Assembly: GCF_035222375.1 (NCBI RefSeq) | Contig: NW_026946363.1 | Location: 6,324,001 to 6,388,000, forward strand | Origin: Podospora pseudocomata | Lineage: Eukaryota > Ascomycota > Sordariomycetes > Sordariales > Podosporaceae | Direction of reading: 5' to 3' | DNA length: 64,000 bases | Part shown: positions 36,819 to 46,508 of the stretch, in pieces | How the letters are laid out: the number at the start of each line of letters is the position of its first letter | Numbering within the stretch: position 1 is the first letter of the stretch | Notes under the pieces: generated by a model | Told to the model about the DNA's origin: nothing | Database searches by the model: none | The model's input: the letters and a program-made list of their open reading frames with translations, nothing else | Translations under genes and position numbers: made by a program

Positions 36819-38172
36819 TCATGAACCTCGTGTGCTGTCCGTCCCATTTACATGCCGATGCTGTTTCAGCTCTATAACCTCTCCCTTCTCGCTGCTGGAC
36901 AGTTCTGGAAGCCCGAATCGTTCCCGCAACTGTTCATACAGGGGCCCCATCTCGTAAAAGCTTTCGTTGTTTTCGTAAACCGCGCAGGGCGATGGCTTGA
37001 TCGGCAGTAGCCAGTCAACGGGGCTGTTTCCCATGATTGACTGCCAATTTCTATACGGTCCCAGATCCCATGGGTTTTCGCCCATCTCCGTCTTCACAAT
37101 GGCAAATGTCCGGGTTGCTAGCTGGTCCCGTGGAGGATCTTCCTCATGGCCTGGTCCCGAGCGCTTCGGTAGCGGGTATGTGATCACGCTGTATTTCGGT
37201 GTCCCTTGTGTCCCCCGAGGGACTCGAATGGCCAATTGGTGGACCATGTTCTTCGATTTGAGGTAGTCGACGTTGGTAAGATTGACAATGGCATACCGAA
37301 TCGACGTGGCGGTCATTGTGAAGGTGAAAAGGCCGAAGAACGCACTGATTGCCAAAGCAGCTATTACCAGCCCATCAACGCCCTGTCCGCTGTCTAATTT
37401 CGACTTGAGGCAGATGACCGTTGCAACAATGACCACAATACAATACAATGCTGTGTAACCTGTGAACTGCATAAAGAACTTGAAAGCTGTAGTCCTGCAT
37501 TAGCAACTTGATTCTAGGCAGATTTGACTCATTCGCACTGACATGTTTCACCGACAACTCCGCCTACCCACGGACAGTAATGATCCATCTTTTTGACACA
37601 CCTGTCGAGCTCACTGCAATGATGGGCTCTGTCAACCTTCCAGGTGCAGCAAGAGCTGCACCACCGAGGCCGGCCGTCTGTGTTACACACAAAAACATTC
37701 TTGCTGTAGAAGCGCTCGAGACCTGGACTGTCGGGATTGTTGTCGGCACCGGCCTCGTATCGTTCGCCTGCTTCGAGATCGCTCTCTGCTTTACGGCCTT
37801 GGCGTTTGCGCTCCTTGTCCCGCTCTCTTTGTACAACAGCTCGCTCTCCGAGCGGCGTGACTCCCGGGTTGTGTTGTATTTCGAGGAAGACGCGGAAGTA
37901 TGACAATAGCATACAGAGAAGAAAGACGAAGTATAGAGTAAGGAAGGCCGCAGCTACTCCATTTTTCTGCTGTGTTTGTAGGAAATAATCCACTAATCAA
38001 CTACGTTAGCGACTGGCCAGCAAAGAGGCTCTGTAACATTAAAATTCAACAAAACAAACATACAGCATACTCGCTTGACAACCACATAGGTTGCAAGGCC
38101 AGCACAACCGGCCAGTATTAATGGAATTATTCGGACCAGCCACCGTGTGGAAGCTGTTTTGGCTGCAACCAT
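36819..38172 (-). CDS. PFA5: DHHC-family palmitoyltransferase, Pfa5 type (DHYC)
   Basis: Exons 38172-38064, 37992-37543 and 37486-36819 encode 408 residues. Four membrane segments are visible: about 11-31, 48-72, a pair after the cysteine-rich domain at about 195-215 and 225-255. The cysteine-rich domain (about 139-186) has C-x2-C, HHC and the active-site DHYCPW at 173-178; the DHYC variant, with Tyr for the second His, is typical of Pfa5 and Akr1-type enzymes. The enzyme would transfer palmitate to protein cysteines at an internal or plasma membrane. The charged insert between membrane segment 2 and the cysteine-rich domain ([18 protein letters not shown]) is cytosolic. The second intron (56 nt) uses a GTCAGT donor and joins GGVVGET to [11 protein letters not shown], which matches the family. 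The N-terminal exon ends at a GTATGT donor. Confidence 0.92.
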
Positions 38173-39339
38173 TGCGTCCTCCCGCCAGCCCACCCTCACA
38201 TGTGAGACCAGAGGACGCGCCGATCCAAGTCGCGGCCGGCAAAGAGAACCAAAGAGAAACAGAAACGAGGATCGAGGCGAGAGTGTTAGGCGAGCCCGGA
38301 CCCGGATCTGACCGTTCCGTCTAGATAATGGCAATGGGCATCGGTTTGACGTCGGAGGTCGGATCAAGCTCACAGTTGGGACGAACGGGGATGACGTTGG
38401 TCGATCGCGCAGACAAACTGTCTAAATAGTCTCGGATCTTGGTAATCTTACTCTGGGCATACGCTAAGGCCCTGCAACGGCGCGTCCGTGCCCACAGGTG
38501 TAAAGGAGGCCAGGACAGCAACTGTTAGCGGGAAACCCCCTGATATGGTCCCATCAGCGTGCAGGTTCTTAATGCACTAACATCGCCAGGCCCCAGGTGC
38601 ACGCTAACCTCTTCCTGGATCTTCATGTTCCACAGCATGGACAATCACATGGGGACAATCTTCAAAGCATATCATACCTATTCATGAAGAAAGAGATGGT
38701 TACATGCGTGATATAAAGTCCTGCTTCTCGTTGTTGACTTGTTGATGTATTTTTATGAGCTGAGGAATCATGTGGGAGAGTATTTCGTGGAAAATACAAG
38801 TATTTGGCACCGAGCCAATGGTTGACGAGGAGGATGGCAATTTGGTTCATGGCAAGCACATCGGAGCATATTCCATTCGGATGGAAATTGCCATTTTGAC
38901 CTCACTGGATTCATTGGTTTGGAGGTCGAATCCATACGCGGTGCCCTACAAATTGGTAATACCTCGGAATAGCTGACGAATCGTGAAACCGTATGCTGAT
39001 CAGGAATAGTTCATAGGCTGTTCCTTACCTACCTATATCAGTGGATCAAACCTCTTAGGTTGCTGGTGCCCGACTTGAAGCACACGCATCGAATTTGTCT
39101 TTTCCATTTGGGATGTTTAGATCATCAAGCCAGCCAAGCTTTTCATCGGTAGACAGTTTGCCGATACGCGGTCACATCAAGATGACCTGACCGACCTCAG
39201 CTCATCGGGTGTGGCATTCCAGCCTCGCAGTTTTCTTGGCCTGAGGAGGCTACAAGGCTTGAATCCAACCCCTCATTGAAACCGAAGTCCAGATGAGATA
39301 GTGGTGTGAACCATGGGTCGATGCCCCACCATCTTCTGG

Positions 39340-39763
39340 CTAGGCAGGCGTCTGGAATTTGTGTACCGACGGTGGATGTCTCGAATACAGTGCCCGAGTA
39401 CGGTTGAAGCCGGTCATCAGCTTCCATTCGGTATCCGAAAACATAAATTGGAAGGGCATTTCATCATGCTTCCGCCATCTCATTTGTTTTGGGACTCGGT
39501 GGTGTTCCCTAACGGCGGCTGATATGGCTGGCTGAAGCCACCCGTCGAGTCAGCATGCCACCACCAAGCCAAGGTCAGGCACTGCATGCCACAACGAGGT
39601 CGCCACTGACCGATATACCCAGAACGGGCGGCATGGTGTGGGTGGTGAGCCTACCTGCTTGATGGCTCCGGCCTCCCACCCTCGGCAGAGCCTCATCATC
39701 TGAGCTCCTGGAGGAAGCATATAATGGAACCCTTCAGACCACCATCTTTCCCGAGAGGATTTT
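39340..39763 (-). CDS. Possible two-exon small gene, unrecognised, 5-prime end unclear
   Basis: Two minus-strand segments with protein-like composition join in frame. Exon 39763-39655 includes SSRERWWSEGFHYMLPPGAQ and ends AAGCAG before a GTAGGC donor. Exon 39531-39340 includes KHDEMPFQFMFSDTEWKLMT and ends at TAG. The 123-nt intron between them has a perfect TGCTGAC branch site and a TTCAG acceptor, and the join is in phase. Upstream, a 51-nt intron (GTGAGA to CCCAG) could link a further exon but its start is not found. I recognise no family. It may be real, decayed, or chance. Confidence 0.3.
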
Positions 39764-40570
39764 CTGGGCTCAATCCTTAATGTCACGGATTCCCCTCGGC
39801 GATGGTCGTCTCACAGAGTGACCACCGGAGCTGGGAGAAGTGAACCGACCACGCTCACCCAATGCACGCAACGTTCAACTCGAATACTCTCCGCGACGAC
39901 GTCAAGACCTCATATACCCTCCCTCGTGGCGCCGATATATCCAAACGTCAATGGAGAAGCAGCCTCCAAAGAGCAGAAGGAGATCGATGTCGAGGAACGA
40001 GAAACCATGATGCTTTGCCATACGCTATTTGACATGAGCGTTGTGCAGGGACAACAAGTTCGCAGTGGATGGATGGACGGACGGATGGATGGATGAATGG
40101 ATGGATACATGGCGTTCAATGACGGTTGGACCAGCCAAGGAGGTTGTCGCTTCTGTTTTGAGCAGTCATACGGTCGGTTGGGTGAATCATTCTACGCCAT
40201 GATGATAGCGGGAGGACTCCAGTCGCCGGGGTCATCAGGTGCTGATGCCGAGGTTCCAAGAAGAGTTGGACAGGCAGTTTCCTCCCGTCTTTTGCTTTCC
40301 CTGCCTTTGAGCATTCTCATGTTATCTTCTCTCTTCCCAACCTCTCGATTGTCTCGTCCTTGCTCAACGTTTTCATCACACACCGAGCAGTTTTCTCTTA
40401 ACGTCCTCCCACTCCCTCGTTGGTTTTGTTCCATCTCTGATGGTATTTCGTTCCGGTCTATTTTTGACAAGCTCACTCGGCAATCAGTGTCGGATCTTTC
40501 AATCTCGAGCGTTTCGGTCGGGGGTCCTGGAAGTGCTGGCGTGGGCAGACTGGCGTGGCCTCGTCTTTCG

Positions 40571-40802
40571 TCACCGAACCTTCTTCAGGGTCTCACCGAG
40601 CAAGCCGACCTCGGCCTCGACTTCGCGAAAAGCATCAAGTGCATAATCGAATTAGCCCGAAATTCGACTAGCCAGACGCACCTTCGACGCTCGGTTCCGT
40701 CCGTTTCTCGTCCTCCTTGAGAGGCTCCAAGCCTCGCATATGGTTGAGGTGCACCGCATACGATCCCAACCCAACACCGGCGCCGTCGAGTCTGCTTGAC
40801 AT
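40571..40802 (-). CDS. Possible two-exon microprotein (56 aa), unrecognised
   Basis: Exon 40802-40682 reads MSSRLDGAGVGLGSYAVHLN and onward through a charged KEDEKRTEPSVEG segment to a GTGCGT donor. Exon 40620-40571 reads VEAEVGLLGETLKKVR and stops. The 61-nt intron has a GCTAAT branch site but a weak GAAG acceptor. The junction is in phase and the second exon is strongly amphipathic, like the start of a helical domain. The product may be truncated. Could be a relic. Confidence 0.28.
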
Positions 40803-41038
40803 TCGAGACCGATCATAGCCGCAACACTCTCACGTCGGTCGATTGAAAGAGCCGCATGAGTCAATACAGCTGCATGTTTTCAAGGCAGCCGTGGACTCAA
40901 CTTTCACGCACACACAAGGCACCCCACCTGAATTGCACCTGTCGCCAAGCTGGGCCTTCTTCTGCCCGCCTAGGGTTAGAGGTTGAAAGTGAAAAAGCTC
41001 AGCCACCAAAAGCCTGGATACCTATCTACCTTACCAAA

Positions 41039-41179
41039 ATGCCCCGCAAAGCAGTGGTCGAACGAGGAAGCGCAAAGACTGCTCCACCGGAGCTCAACCT
41101 TGAAGTTCGGGATAAAGAGTTAGGCACAACTGGTGGTCATGAGGGAAGGAAGGTCAGCGCGGCAGGGCTCGCTGATTGA
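41039..41179 (+). CDS. Possible 46-residue small protein or first exon
   Basis: ATG in a good context (AAAATG) followed by MPRKAVVERGSAKTAPPELN, then a charged stretch, stopping at TGA 41,177. The composition (Lys, Glu, Pro, Ala, Gly) is protein-like but I recognise no family. A GTCAGC step near the end could be a donor to a further exon, unproven. Confidence 0.25.
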   Translation: MPRKAVVERGSAKTAPPELNLEVRDKELGTTGGHEGRKVSAAGLAD

Positions 41180-42175
41180 GTGCACAACAACTCGATTACA
41201 CCGAGCCTGGAGGAATGCTACCCCGAGTGTAGAAATAAGTGGGACACTGCAATGTCGCAGCGGTTGAGGGTTAGGGGATCATTGGGTGCGGGCGTTTGCC
41301 AAGTCTTTGGGGGCGCAATGCGGCTCTGCTCTCTGGATTGGGGAGGGGGGTGGGGTTGTCACTTACACACTTCTTTGTTTTACCCAACTGCCAGACATCA
41401 ACCAGATGAACACAACACAAACGTCCCATTTGCACGCACCTAATTCGACATAACCCGCTCTCTGGACCAGGGTGTCTTACAGCTTCGAGGACCGCGGCTA
41501 AGCAATCCAGCGCTCACAACTCAGGGCGCTGGCTCGACAAGAGAATTGCATGCTGCGCATGGCACCCTCGAGGTATGGAATTGCCCGTGGTTAGGGACTG
41601 CATGTTGCAATGAGTCTTCACTTTGCTGTTTCCCTTCATTGGATGGTACACCGAACCGACGCGACACCTCGACTATAGCGCTTTGCGTGCTCCGCCCATG
41701 GGGCGACCTCACGCTTCATGAGGTCCTCATGCCCTCATCATGCATTTTTTGATATGCTGAACGGTTCTTTACTGGTTACAACACGACCTGGGTTACATCT
41801 GGTCTGCTGCAAGGAGGTCCGATGAGTCTTTCAACACCCAAGGGGTCGTCGACGGAAGATGGGCATTTCGGTGTCGGGTGTCGGGAGGTCCGAGTGGACC
41901 ATCTCATTCGCATTCCTTGTTATGCCTCACTTGCCTGTCGTCGCCTTGCCTTTCACGGCCGCCATTTCTGTTTGCCTGCTCGCTTCTCCTTTCCAAGTGG
42001 CTAGTTCCTCAGGAGCCTACGCAGTGCCTGACGACGGTGCGAGAGGAACTACGGCTGTACATCTGCAGCCAGGGGTCGATGTACTTGCTGTGTCACCGAG
42101 AGAATGAGGAATTGTAATTGCCGTCCTCTGCCTTGCAATGGAAGTTCATTGTACAAGTTGTTCGGATTAAATCTG

Positions 42176-42183
42176 TATATAAG
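42176..42183 (+). promoter_or_regulatory. TATA box of the 51-residue zinc protein
   Basis: TATATAAG lies 208 nt before the ATG at 42,384. Its extended block, TATATAAGGATCTCTG, nearly equals the block at 35,491. Confidence 0.6.
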
Positions 42184-42231
42184 GATCTCTGCTTTCTGTT
42201 TTCTATCCCCTTCCGTTCATCACATCCTCAC

Positions 42232-42262
42232 AACCACCACCACCACCACCACCACCACCACC
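42232..42262. repeat. (ACC)10 microsatellite in the leader of the 51-residue gene
   Basis: About ten ACC triplets between the TATA box and the start codon, so probably transcribed in the 5-prime leader. Confidence 0.9.
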
Positions 42263-42383
42263 GCTCTCCTCTACAAAGTTTCTCTGCAACAAGCGTTCCA
42301 GACGTCTTCAAGCTGGTAGCTACAGCATTCATACCACACACAAACACACCAATCACATTTTGATCGAATCCGCAATCGTCAAC

Positions 42384-42592
42384 ATGCCCGGTCGCAGCAG
42401 CAGAACCGCCACTACAGTATGGTACTGTGTGAGTAGCCACCTCCCGGTCTGATAATTCCGCTCATGCTAACTCAACTACAGGACAACTGCAATTACGGAC
42501 CGTTGAACTGCACACTCGACGTTTACTGTCCCGGCTGTGGTCATCCACGATGCGTATACTGCACAGTCACAATCATCAAGAGCAGTAGATAA
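42384..42592 (+). CDS. Mini cysteine-rich, zinc-type protein (51 aa), spliced
   Basis: Two exons, 42384-42428 and 42482-42592. The 53-nt intron has a GTGAGT donor, GCTAAC branch site and ACAG acceptor, and it splits the first CxxC pair after C15. The product runs from MPGRSSRTATTVWYC to a last CxxC at C39-C42 and ends IIKSSR. Motifs: C15-x2-C18, C25, C31-x2-C34, H36, C39-x2-C42, with a Trp-Tyr before the first Cys and CPGCGHPRC in the middle. This fits a compact two-site zinc fold. Too short and split for a normal ORF search, it is supported by ideal splice signals, phase agreement, a TATA box and the related gene at 35,671. The function is unknown; no signal peptide or membrane segment is seen. 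Confidence 0.72.
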
Positions 42593-43801
42593 CGCCAATC
42601 CCAAGCCCTAAGCACCTATGCATGAGCTTTCGAGCCCCGCAACCTGGGTGTGGGACGACAAGTCAGGAAGAATGCATTGTTAGGGAGGCTTTTTCGCTTT
42701 GGAGTTGGGGGTGATATTGGATTTGGAGTTTGGGACGACCGACAACCTTGGGAAAGCATCTGTGACGCAGCGATGACAAGACACAGGGCGCAAGCCATTA
42801 CATTCGCATCGGGATTAGAGGAGCATGAACTGTTTTTTCTTGGAGTTGGATATAAAGGGTCAGGGTTCTTTTGGAAGGCATTCAGTATAGATGTTGTAGT
42901 TGACTTTAGGGATAATTGCTTTTGGTGGACTTCTTCCTCCCTCGCCCATATGCCGCGAATTCGACCGTTGGTGATGTGTCAATGTCCTGGCAACATCCTC
43001 TTGGGTTTCGACCATGTCAACAAGATGTCGTGAAACCACCTGCCCAGGCAGATACAACATTCCATGTGCGTTCCCGTCTTTGGATACCGAGATGGCTGGT
43101 GATGGCGTAAGTGCTTGCATTTGCTTCCATCAGCCGAGATTGGGTTGAATCAATCAAAACCCGTTACCCCAGTTTATGCACAGCACATTGAGGCAGCAAC
43201 CTGCCAACCCAGGCAATTTAGTGAGTGCAACTTATGCAAGGGTCCTTCTCGGCAACGCGCAGCTCTGGCATCATGAGCGTCATGTAGATTAAGGAGCTAC
43301 TTGAATATTCTGTTGTCTTCGCTCTTGCATCTGCACTCCAATCCTAGTTTGTCCAGAGCATGTGAAAGGGCGCGCGTAGATGACTCTGACTCGCAGCTGC
43401 TTGGCATACCTGCTTGTCATCAGCCTGGCGGTGATTGGCGCGCGCCCAACGACGTCAACCTTCGGCGAAGTTTGGGGTTGTGAGTGGCCCTCCTGGCCTT
43501 AGGCAACCACCTCCGCCACCAACCACCTTCGAAAACCATCTCGAATTGCGTCCCCGAAACTTTCTGGTACACACGAGGTACAACTCCAAGGGACGTGGCA
43601 TCAGCCCTATGCCATGTCATGCAATGCACCCCTCCACACCTTTTTTTCCACTGCGCTCCCGAGCAGTGAATGAACGAACCACACAGCAAATGAGGGGTTC
43701 CCGACAGAGGTGACTCGAAATACAAGTAACACAAACACAACACCCACCCAGAGAACGACCCAGAGAACGACCCAACGAGGAACCACGCAGGAAGAAGACG
43801 T

Positions 43802-43827
43802 ATGTGTGTGTGTGTGTGTGTGTGTGT
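43802..43827. repeat. (TG)n microsatellite
   Basis: About thirteen TG units in non-coding DNA. Confidence 0.95.
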
Positions 43828-45791
43828 TGCATTTGCAACCACTCATCCATCCTTTCCAAACCCCAACCCTTTGGTCCTGGTCCGGCATTTGTTGGGGGTC
43901 TTTTTCTCCAGGTTTCTATTTTCCCAGACAGTACGGCGAAGCTCACAGACCAGCGAAAAAAAGAAAAAAAATAGACATGGTCCGCGGACGTCACGATGGA
44001 TGTCATCAAAAGCAGGGAAGATCCAAAAGCATCACGGATTCCAAGTTTCCCACCCGCCTCTTGCCTCCATCTAAAAAGAGCGTTCAAATAGTGGTACGCG
44101 ACCCGTCGACCGGTCCCCGCGGTCTGCTGTCACCGGTTAGGGAGGTGGGGTCACTGATGGTGAGGGACAACTGAAGCTCTAGGTGAGGAGCCATTGAGGC
44201 ACCGAGGCAGAGTTTCTCCTCACCCATCCTCTTCTAACAGTGGAAATACCACCTCACCAAATTGATACCTCGCTAGGTAGAGCTTCGCTAGCACCAGCAA
44301 CCAACTCCCGTCGTCGTGCAACGGTGGCCAAATGTGGAGACCCAGAGGGGCTGTATACAAACCACAGGACTTTTTGTCCTTCTAGAAACCCCAGCATCTT
44401 CCTTTTTCAATTCCCAGGGTCCGCGTACGACACGGCCACTCACAGATGCTGTTTTCTTGAGTCTCATGTAGCAGGCAGCGTCCAATCCCGAAACCAGGAA
44501 GCCCAGGTTGAACCTCAGGTTAGTTAAGAGCTGAACGACCCCACTACTACCTCAGATCCCCCACCTGTCACCACCACATCGCCGTGTTGCCAACCTGGTG
44601 GTAGCTGCTCCGCCTCTCCACGCCGGCACCAACTCCCGTCAAAGCCCGGGGCAAATCAGTGGGTCAAGACCAACACGGAAATCTTGCCGAATTTCCAGCT
44701 TTTCGGTGTGTCGTTCTCACTCATGCTCCTTGTCCACCTGTAGAAGAAAAAGAAAAAAAAAAGAAAGAAAAAAACACCCGAGCATTGTGCCACGCTGCTT
44801 GCTGTCACCTACCTAACCCATTTGCCGACAGCCAGCAGCAGATAAACCCACCACAGACGACCACACATGTCATGCATAGCCGTTGAGGCGATGGGGCACA
44901 AGCGAGCGTGACGATAGATGCGGATATGCATCTTTTCGCCCTCAAAACCGAGGCGGGCAGGCATCTCAATTCACACTTCGTCACAGGTTATGTCAGTGTC
45001 GGTGTAGAGATCTGCCTCGGTGTCAAAACGGCCAACCGAAAACGAGAAGCCAGGGGGTCGGTCTCGGGCAGCAAAAAGAGGGCATGAGGTGGTGTGCTTC
45101 GGTGAGTTGAGGGTTAAAAAAACACCGACTGAGAGCACGGTTGTGCTGTTTTCCTCCTCAACGAACGGCACCCAACGAAACACACACGCACAGCCCGGCA
45201 AGAAAGAAAAATGATAATACCGGGTGTCATGGCTCAAGTTTTGCGGCCCGGGAGTGACACCCGTGAGGACAAATGCACACCGAGGAAAATGCATTTATGG
45301 GGTGTTAACAGCAAAGCACCTGTAGACAGACCAAACCAACAATCAAGAGACTGGAAAGCAAAAACTCCGCCATGATGTAGAACCCAAAAGTCCCCATCTC
45401 CACCTCAAACTTTTCACACCTCACACTCGGAGGGATGGAATTTACTTTTGCATAATGCCCTTCTTTCCCAAACACATCAAACACACCCCAAACAATCTAA
45501 ACTCCACCTCACAACCCTAACCCAGCCCTGACCTTCCCCTCCCCCCCACCTTTCCTGACAAACACCATCCTTGGCACGCAGTAAAAAGGCCCGTTGCAAC
45601 CCCCCTCCAACGTTCTGCTTACGTAAAAAGTCAAAAAACTTCCCGGAGTTGAAAACGCCCCCACATACCTTAATCCCAAATTCACCTCGGAACGGACCGG
45701 CTGTTTTCTGCACGGGGCTTCCCGCAGCGCTGGGAATTCGAGGTCCCACTTGGCGTGGTGGTTCACGCGCATTTGCTTGTTGGTGTGCACG

Positions 45792-45842
45792 ATCTCATCT
45801 CATCTCATCTCATCTCATCTCATCTCATACCATCTCATCTCC
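45792..45842. repeat. CATCT pentanucleotide array
   Basis: About ten copies of CATCT with one ACCAT interruption near 45,829. Confidence 0.9.
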
Positions 45843-46508
45843 AGCATCCTCAACCCAGTGAATTCAGAACAGAACCGCTGCAAATATGAATAATAAAAAA
45901 TCTTCATCTCCCCAAAGTGGACTACTTGCTCCCCCGTTTGCTCCCCCGCTTGCTTCCCCAAATACGCCATCTCGCCTCTTCACACTCCCAAGATAGTGTT
46001 GTCAGATGTAGCAGCAAGGAGCGGTTTCAGAAACAGGGTAACAAGATAAATCGAAAACTAGCCCTTCACAAACCCTCCATATGTTTCTCCCTCGACTTAC
46101 TTACCCAACCCCCCCCCCCCCCTATTCCCCATTTTCCACCCCAGTCCATGCACCACCGCTTGAACCCATCTCTCTACATATATGTACAAAAAAAAAACCT
46201 GAAACAACATCAAAAACCAAGTGAAAAAGAGCAAGAGAAGGAAAATATAATAAATAAAAATATCGATGCGAAGACCCCAAGGAGCAAACTGTTAAAACCC
46301 ACTTTGGAAGAGAAAAAAAACCCACGAACCATTCCATCTGTTGAGGAAACAGAAAAGAACTCCAAAGCACCATCCCCCGGCTCCCCTCCCCCCCCTCCCA
46401 AAACCAAAACCGAACCAAAGACAAAGCCCAAAGCCCAGTATTGGATACCCCTCTCATAACATCCCGTGACGCCTCCACCCCAGTTTCTTCTCATCAATCG
46501 TGTTGAAT

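Larger units (their letters stand above)
38173..42175. other. Gene-poor region with cryptic small-gene candidates
   Basis: No large gene. Three weak candidates are listed separately (39,340-39,763 minus, 40,571-40,802 minus, 41,039-41,179 plus). The 207-codon plus-strand frame at 40,097-40,720 reads through a Ser/Leu-rich stretch and is likely a shadow of the minus-strand signal. GGAT-rich short repeats lie near 40,065-40,105. Confidence 0.4.
42593..46508. other. Gene-free region up to the ASH1 3-prime end
   Basis: I see no supported gene in 3.9 kb. It holds a TG array, a CATCT pentamer array, C-tracts near 46,113 and a purine-rich stretch at 46,190-46,340 that is pyrimidine-rich in the sense of ASH1 and may be its 3-prime untranslated part. 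Frames with runs of Lys, Pro or Thr follow base composition. Confidence 0.5.

Noticed and set aside
40097-40720. 207-codon plus-strand frame
   Set aside because: Ser/Leu-rich, begins in a GGAT repeat, no motif, and overlaps a minus-strand segment with better protein-like features.
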